Assembly: GCA_903909815.1 (NCBI GenBank)
Contig: CAIVXG010000048.1
Coordinates: forward strand, 1 to 36,077
Direction: 5' to 3'
Origin: an uncultured beta proteobacterium
GTDB taxonomy: Bacteria > Pseudomonadota > Gammaproteobacteria > Burkholderiales > Burkholderiaceae_C
DNA: 36,077 nucleotides
Position 1 is the first letter of the stretch. Each line of letters starts with the position of its first letter. Below are positions 31,865 through 36,077 of the stretch, piece after piece. A model generated the notes under the pieces. The model was given only the letters and a program-made list of their open reading frames with translations. It had not been told where the DNA came from and did no database searches. The position numbers were made by a program, and so were the translations under genes.

Positions 31865-33727
31865 ATGAACGCCTTCACTTCAAACCCGCTGCGCACGCTG
31901 GCGGACATCGTTCGATTCGAGCAGGAGATGCCGCTGGAGCAGCGGGTCTCTGCGCGCAGCGTGTTCGATCTGTTTGCCGACAGCGCCCAGCGCCACCCCG
32001 AGCGCATCGCCCTCACGCTAGTCATGACCGGGGACGATGACGAGCAGGCGCGCCGCGTGAGCTACCGCGAACTGCTGGGCCTGATCCGACGCGCGGCCAA
32101 TATGTTCCACCACCTGGCGGGACCGCGCCCAGGCGTGGCCTACATGCTGCCCAGCCTGATCGAAACCCACGCCACGCTCTGGGGTGCCGAGACTGCGGGC
32201 TTTGCCGTCCCCATCAACTTTTTGTTGCAGGCCGAGCATGTGGCCGATCTAGTCAAGGCGTCGGGCGCGTCCGTGCTGGTGGCGCTGGGTCCGCACCCGC
32301 AGCTCGACATCTGGGAGAAGGCGCTGCAGGTGAAAGCGCTGCTGCCGCAGTTGCAACTGATCCGGGTCGCGCCGCCCTCCACACCGGCAAGCGATGTCGC
32401 GCTGGATTTTCTGCCGACGCTGATGGCGCAGCCCGACGATCGCCTGGTGTTTGGCCAAGCCGGCCGCGATGACAATGTGGCCGCCTACTTCCACACCGGC
32501 GGCACCACGGGTGTGCCCAAGCTGGTGGCGCACTCGCACCGCAATCAGATCGCCGCGGCCTTTGGTGGAGCCGTGCTGTTGCACATGGAAGAAAGCAACG
32601 TGGCGCTCAATGGCTTCCCGCTTTTCCACGTGGCCGGCACCATCATCAACGGCCTGTCGCAGTTCATGTGCGGCGCCGAAGTGGTGATCCTCTCACCCGC
32701 CGGGTTTCGCAACCCCGCCATGGTCAGGCGCTATTGGAAACTGGTGCAGCGCTACCGTGCCACGCGCATCGGCGGCGTGCCCACGGTAGTAGGCGCGTTG
32801 TGTGACGTGCCGCTGGACGGCGCCGATCTCTCCAGCGTGAAGACCGGTGCCTGCGGCGCGGCCTCGGTGCCGCGCGCGGTGGTAGAGCGATTCGAAGCGC
32901 ACACCGGCCACCCATTACACGAGGTGCTGGGCATGACCGAAACCGCCGGCATCACCTGCATCGATCCGTCGCCGGGCCAGCGCACCCTGGGCTCGGTCGG
33001 GTTCAGACTGCCCTACACCCAAGTGGTGATTCGACGCATGCAGGCCGACGGATCGCTGGGCGAGGCCTGCGAGCCGCAGGAGATCGGTGTGCTCACGGTG
33101 AGCGGGCCGACCGTGTCGCGCGGCTACCTCAATCCGGAGCAGAACAAGGGCGTATTCGTGGGCGGCATGCTCAACAGCGGCGACCTCGCCTATACCGATG
33201 CCGAAGGCCGCGTCTTCATTGCGGGGCGCGCCAAGGACCTGATCATCCGCAGCGGTCACAACATCGACCCGCTCATGATTGAGGATGTGATGAGCAAGCA
33301 CCCCGCAGTCACGATGGCGGCGGCCGTATCCCAACCCGACAGCTACGCCGGCGAATTGCCGGTGTGTTACGTCAGCCTGCGCGAAGGCGCGGTGGTGACG
33401 CAAGCCGAATTGCATGCCTACGCCCAGGAACACATAGCAGAGCGCCCGGCCTGGCCCAAGCACATCTACATCGTCCCCGCGATCCCGGTCACGGGCGTAG
33501 GCAAGATCTTCAAGCCGCAGCTTCGCGCTGACGCCACGAAGAGGCTGGTACAGGAGATTCTGCAAGAGAAGTTCGGCCTGTCGCAGGTTGACGTCGGGGC
33601 GAATGAAGGCGGCAAGCGCGGTATGCGGGTGCAGGTCACGCTGCACTCACAGGTCGCCCATCTGGCGCCAGAGGTCAAGGCGGCGCTTGCCGACTACCTG
33701 TTTGAATTGAACGTAGTCAGTGCCTGA
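31865..33727 (+). CDS. AMP-dependent acyl-CoA synthetase
   Basis: Adenylate-forming ligase of 620 aa, activating a carboxylic acid as acyl-AMP and then acyl-CoA. Core motifs are FHTGGTTGVPK (about 208-218, phosphate loop), GMTETAG (about 356-362), GDLAYTDAEGRVFIAGRAKD (about 440-459, with Asp and Arg for AMP) and VTGVGKIFKP near 540-549 with the catalytic lysine. I chose the ATG at 31865, 14 nt after the pheC-like stop; a farther start at 31787 would overlap it. The chain length or ring preference of the substrate cannot be read. The C-terminus has an extra stretch of about 40 residues after the usual end. Confidence 0.87.
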   Translation: MNAFTSNPLRTLADIVRFEQEMPLEQRVSARSVFDLFADSAQRHPERIALTLVMTGDDDEQARRVSYRELLGLIRRAANMFHHLAGPRPGVAYMLPSLIETHATLWGAETAGFAVPINFLLQAEHVADLVKASGASVLVALGPHPQLDIWEKALQVKALLPQLQLIRVAPPSTPASDVALDFLPTLMAQPDDRLVFGQAGRDDNVAAYFHTGGTTGVPKLVAHSHRNQIAAAFGGAVLLHMEESNVALNGFPLFHVAGTIINGLSQFMCGAEVVILSPAGFRNPAMVRRYWKLVQRYRATRIGGVPTVVGALCDVPLDGADLSSVKTGACGAASVPRAVVERFEAHTGHPLHEVLGMTETAGITCIDPSPGQRTLGSVGFRLPYTQVVIRRMQADGSLGEACEPQEIGVLTVSGPTVSRGYLNPEQNKGVFVGGMLNSGDLAYTDAEGRVFIAGRAKDLIIRSGHNIDPLMIEDVMSKHPAVTMAAAVSQPDSYAGELPVCYVSLREGAVVTQAELHAYAQEHIAERPAWPKHIYIVPAIPVTGVGKIFKPQLRADATKRLVQEILQEKFGLSQVDVGANEGGKRGMRVQVTLHSQVAHLAPEVKAALADYLFELNVVSA

Positions 33728-33769
33728 GATATGAACCGGCGCGATGTGCCAATTTGAAGATCAGCGTCA

Positions 33770-35833
33770 ATGACCCGCGACCCCCGTTTTGACATCCTGT
33801 TCGAGCCGATAAAAATCGGGCCGGTGACGGCGAAGAACCGCTTCTTTCAGGTGCCGCATTGCAACGGCATGGGGCACGCCATGCCGCAGGCGCACGCGGC
33901 CATGCGCGAGGTCAAGGCCGAGGGCGGCTGGGGCGTGATCTGCACCGAGGAGTGCGAGATCCATCCGTCGGGCGATGTCTCTCCCTACGTTGAGGCGCGG
34001 CTCTGGGACGACCACGATATTCCGGCCCTGCGCCTGATGTGCGAGAAGGTGCATGCGCATGGCGCTTTGGCCGGGATCGAGCTCACGCACAATGGCCCTA
34101 CGGCGTCCAATCTGTATTCGCGCGAGGTGTTGCTCGCGCCTTCGCACCAGCCCAGCAAATACGGCTATCCGGCGCAGGCGCGGGCCATGGACAAGCGCGA
34201 CATCGCCGAGTACCGGCGCTGGCATCGCAACGCCGCCTTGCGCGCCAAGTCGGCGGGCTTCGATCTGATCTACGTCTACGCTGCGCACGATCTGTCGCTG
34301 GCCATGCACTTCCTGCAAAAACGCCGCAACCAGCGCACCGATGAATACGGCGGCGCGCTGGAGAACCGCGTGCGCCTGCTGCGCGAAGTGCTGGAGGACA
34401 CGCGCGATGCGGTGGGCGACAGCTGCGGCGTGGTGCTGCGCTTTGCCACTGAAGAACTGCTGGGCGACGGCGGCGTGACGCTCACCGAGGCCAAGGAAAT
34501 CGTGCACATGCTGGCCGACCTGCCGGATCTGTGGGATGTGAACATCGCCGCCTGGTACAACGACTCCGTGCCGTCGCGGTTTGCGCGCGAGGGCGCGCAA
34601 GAGCCCTTCATCGACTGGGTGAAGAAGGTGACCACCAAGCCGGTGGTGGGTGTGGGGCGCTTCACTTCGCCCGACACCATGGTCTCGCAGATCCGACGCG
34701 GCATTCTCGACATGATCGGCGCTGCGCGCCCTTCCATTGCCGACCCGTTCCTGCCCAAGAAGATCGAAGAGGGCCGCATCGACGACATCCGCGAATGCAT
34801 CGGCTGCAACATATGCGTGTCGGGCGACAACACCGTCACGCCCATACGTTGCACCCAGAACCCGACCATGGGCGAGGAGTGGCGCAAGGGCTGGCATCCG
34901 GAGCGCATCGCGCCCAAGAAGTCCGAGGCCAAGGTGTTGATCGTGGGCGCCGGTCCCACCGGCCTGGAGGCGGCGCGGGCGCTGGGTCAGCGCGGATACG
35001 AGGTGCATCTGGCTGAAGGCAGCACCGAACTCGGCGGACGCGTGAGCCGCGAGTCGCGTCTGCCGGGACTGGCCGAGTGGGCGCGGGTGCGCGACTGGCG
35101 CGTGGGGCAAATCAAAACCATGCCGAACGTGCACGTCTACCTTGGCAGCGGCATGGCCGCAAAGGACGTGCTTGAGTTTGGCGCCGACCATGTGCTGCTC
35201 GCCACGGGCTGCCATTGGCGTCGCGACGGCTTTGGGCGCAGCAACGGAATGGGTATCAAGGGCTTTCAGCACGCGGCGATCTACACGCCCGACGACGTCA
35301 TGGACGGTGTGCTGCCCGACGGTCCGGTGGTGGTGTTTGACGATGACTATTTCTACTACGCCAGCACCATCGCCGACAAGTTGTGCGGTGCCGGGCGCGC
35401 CGTGTATTACGTCACGCCCGACGACAGCATCGCCTCCTGGAGCGCCAACACGCTGGACTATCGCCACATCCAGGCGCGCATGCACGCCCTGGGCGTGGAG
35501 CAGATCGTGGCCAGCAACATCACCGAATTCAGTGGCGACCGGGTGCTGCTGGAGCACGTGTGGTCGCACAAGTGCAGTCAGCTTCCTTGTTCGTCGGTGG
35601 TCACGATCACCGCGCGGCTACCGCAGGACGCGCTGTACCAGGAGTTGCTGGCGCTGCAGCCGCAATGGTCTGGCGCGGGCATTCAGAGCGTGCAATGCGC
35701 CGGCGACGCGCTGGCGCCGGGGCTGATTGCGCATGCCGTGTACGCGGGCCATCGCTACGCGCGTGAACTGGACGAGGCGCCCACTGGCGACGTGCCGTTT
35801 CGGCGCCATCTGCACACGCAGTTCACCTATTGA
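33770..35833 (+). CDS. trimethylamine-dehydrogenase-family iron-sulfur flavoprotein
   Basis: Enzyme of 687 aa: an old-yellow-enzyme-like FMN barrel (about 1-340), a [4Fe-4S] motif C343-x2-C346-x2-C349-x11-C361, then ADP-binding and FAD/NAD-like domains (VLIVGAGPTGLEAARAL near 389-405). Cys31 in RFFQVPHC aligns with the cysteine that binds FMN covalently in trimethylamine dehydrogenase. Y170, H173 and D265 match that enzyme's catalytic triad. Of its three aromatic substrate-bowl residues only the Trp (W262) is kept; Glu61 and Asp353 stand in for the Tyr and the second Trp. A demethylase or dehydrogenase for another N-methylated or amine compound is likely. It follows the acyl-CoA synthetase by 42 nt. 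Confidence 0.85.
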   Translation: MTRDPRFDILFEPIKIGPVTAKNRFFQVPHCNGMGHAMPQAHAAMREVKAEGGWGVICTEECEIHPSGDVSPYVEARLWDDHDIPALRLMCEKVHAHGALAGIELTHNGPTASNLYSREVLLAPSHQPSKYGYPAQARAMDKRDIAEYRRWHRNAALRAKSAGFDLIYVYAAHDLSLAMHFLQKRRNQRTDEYGGALENRVRLLREVLEDTRDAVGDSCGVVLRFATEELLGDGGVTLTEAKEIVHMLADLPDLWDVNIAAWYNDSVPSRFAREGAQEPFIDWVKKVTTKPVVGVGRFTSPDTMVSQIRRGILDMIGAARPSIADPFLPKKIEEGRIDDIRECIGCNICVSGDNTVTPIRCTQNPTMGEEWRKGWHPERIAPKKSEAKVLIVGAGPTGLEAARALGQRGYEVHLAEGSTELGGRVSRESRLPGLAEWARVRDWRVGQIKTMPNVHVYLGSGMAAKDVLEFGADHVLLATGCHWRRDGFGRSNGMGIKGFQHAAIYTPDDVMDGVLPDGPVVVFDDDYFYYASTIADKLCGAGRAVYYVTPDDSIASWSANTLDYRHIQARMHALGVEQIVASNITEFSGDRVLLEHVWSHKCSQLPCSSVVTITARLPQDALYQELLALQPQWSGAGIQSVQCAGDALAPGLIAHAVYAGHRYARELDEAPTGDVPFRRHLHTQFTY

Positions 35834-35921
35834 TTCCAATCTCCGCGACAAAGCCGCGCAGGGAGTCCTAGATCGCTGCGGCCTCTTCATGAACCGTCTC
35901 CGAATGGCACCCAATTGTCCC

Positions 35922-36000
35922 CGTCATTGCAAGGCTAAGGGCCGTGGCAATCCACCCAATCCGTCATTGCGGGGCCAAGGGCCGTGGCAATCCACCCAAC
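35922..36000. repeat. two direct 40-bp half units of the palindromic repeat
   Basis: CGTCATTGCAAGGCTAAGG and CGTCATTGCGGGGCCAAGG each begin a 40-bp unit, both followed by GCCGTGGCAATCCACCCAA. The two units are in tandem, directly before a complete palindromic element. Confidence 0.85.
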
Positions 36001-36001
36001 T

Positions 36002-36077
36002 GTCATTGCGAGCAAAGCGAAGCAATCCAGGTGTTTGAAGTATGGATTGCCGCGTCGCTGGTGCTCCTCGCAATGAC
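36002..36077. repeat. complete GTCATTGCGAG-family palindromic element at the window edge
   Basis: Perfect 11-bp inverted ends GTCATTGCGAG (36002-36012) and CTCGCAATGAC (36067-36077), with inner arms AAGCAATCCA and TGGATTGCCGCG. About 76 nt long, it has no coding capacity, as expected for a miniature, non-autonomous element. Confidence 0.88.

Noticed and set aside
35834-36038. Frames running through the palindromic repeats at the right edge
   Set aside because: They follow repeat sequence and have no ribosome site or protein-like composition.

Overview
The window is GC-rich, densely coded DNA from a betaproteobacterium, most likely order Burkholderiales (Comamonadaceae-like). The evidence is gene content and order (urt urea transporter with ure urease genes, a Liv-type ABC operon, DODA-type dioxygenase), codon use rich in G/C third positions, and short palindromic repeats built on GTCATTGCGAG. 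The species cannot be named from this sequence.

Region 1 (1-7721) looks like a periplasmic and outer-membrane electron-transfer locus. Leftward genes encode a tetraheme cytochrome c, an NHL beta-propeller lipoprotein and an outer-membrane beta-barrel protein that seems to lose its C-terminus near the window edge. The cytochrome's signal peptide is knocked out of frame by an 8-bp tandem duplication. Divergent, rightward genes encode a membrane protein with two His-x13-His pairs (a likely diheme cytochrome b), a 24-heme periplasmic cytochrome built from repeated three-heme modules, and a membrane-anchored ferredoxin/flavin oxidoreductase. Together they could carry electrons between the NAD(P)H or quinone pool and periplasmic or outer-surface hemes.

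Region 2 (7845-9695) holds an extradiol dioxygenase (ygiD type) and a TPR/Gly-rich membrane protein. Region 3 (9964-14807) is a branched-chain-amino-acid-type ABC transporter (livG, livF, livK, livH, livM) of unknown substrate. Two copies of a hairpin-forming element lie before livG and after livK.

Region 4 (14826-26843) is the urea module. Leftward urtA-urtB-urtC-urtD-urtE-ureD face rightward ureA-ureB-ureC-ureE-ureF-ureG. Near-perfect sigma-54 promoters point both ways from the 600-bp gap, implying nitrogen control through NtrC. Between the ure promoter and ureA lie four tandem 75-bp units. Each is a complete 22-codon small ORF that starts like ureA, ends in TGA and is separated by 6 nt from the next ATG. 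This array is the most unusual feature of the window. Palindromic repeats have invaded the urt/ure region, and one set supplies an in-frame C-terminal extension to UrtC.

Region 5 (26866-35833) contains a class III aminotransferase (argD-like) behind a terminator-like hairpin, an S9 serine peptidase, a periplasmic cyclohexadienyl-dehydratase-like protein, an AMP-dependent acyl-CoA synthetase and a trimethylamine-dehydrogenase-family iron-sulfur flavoprotein. The window ends in another cluster of the palindromic repeats.
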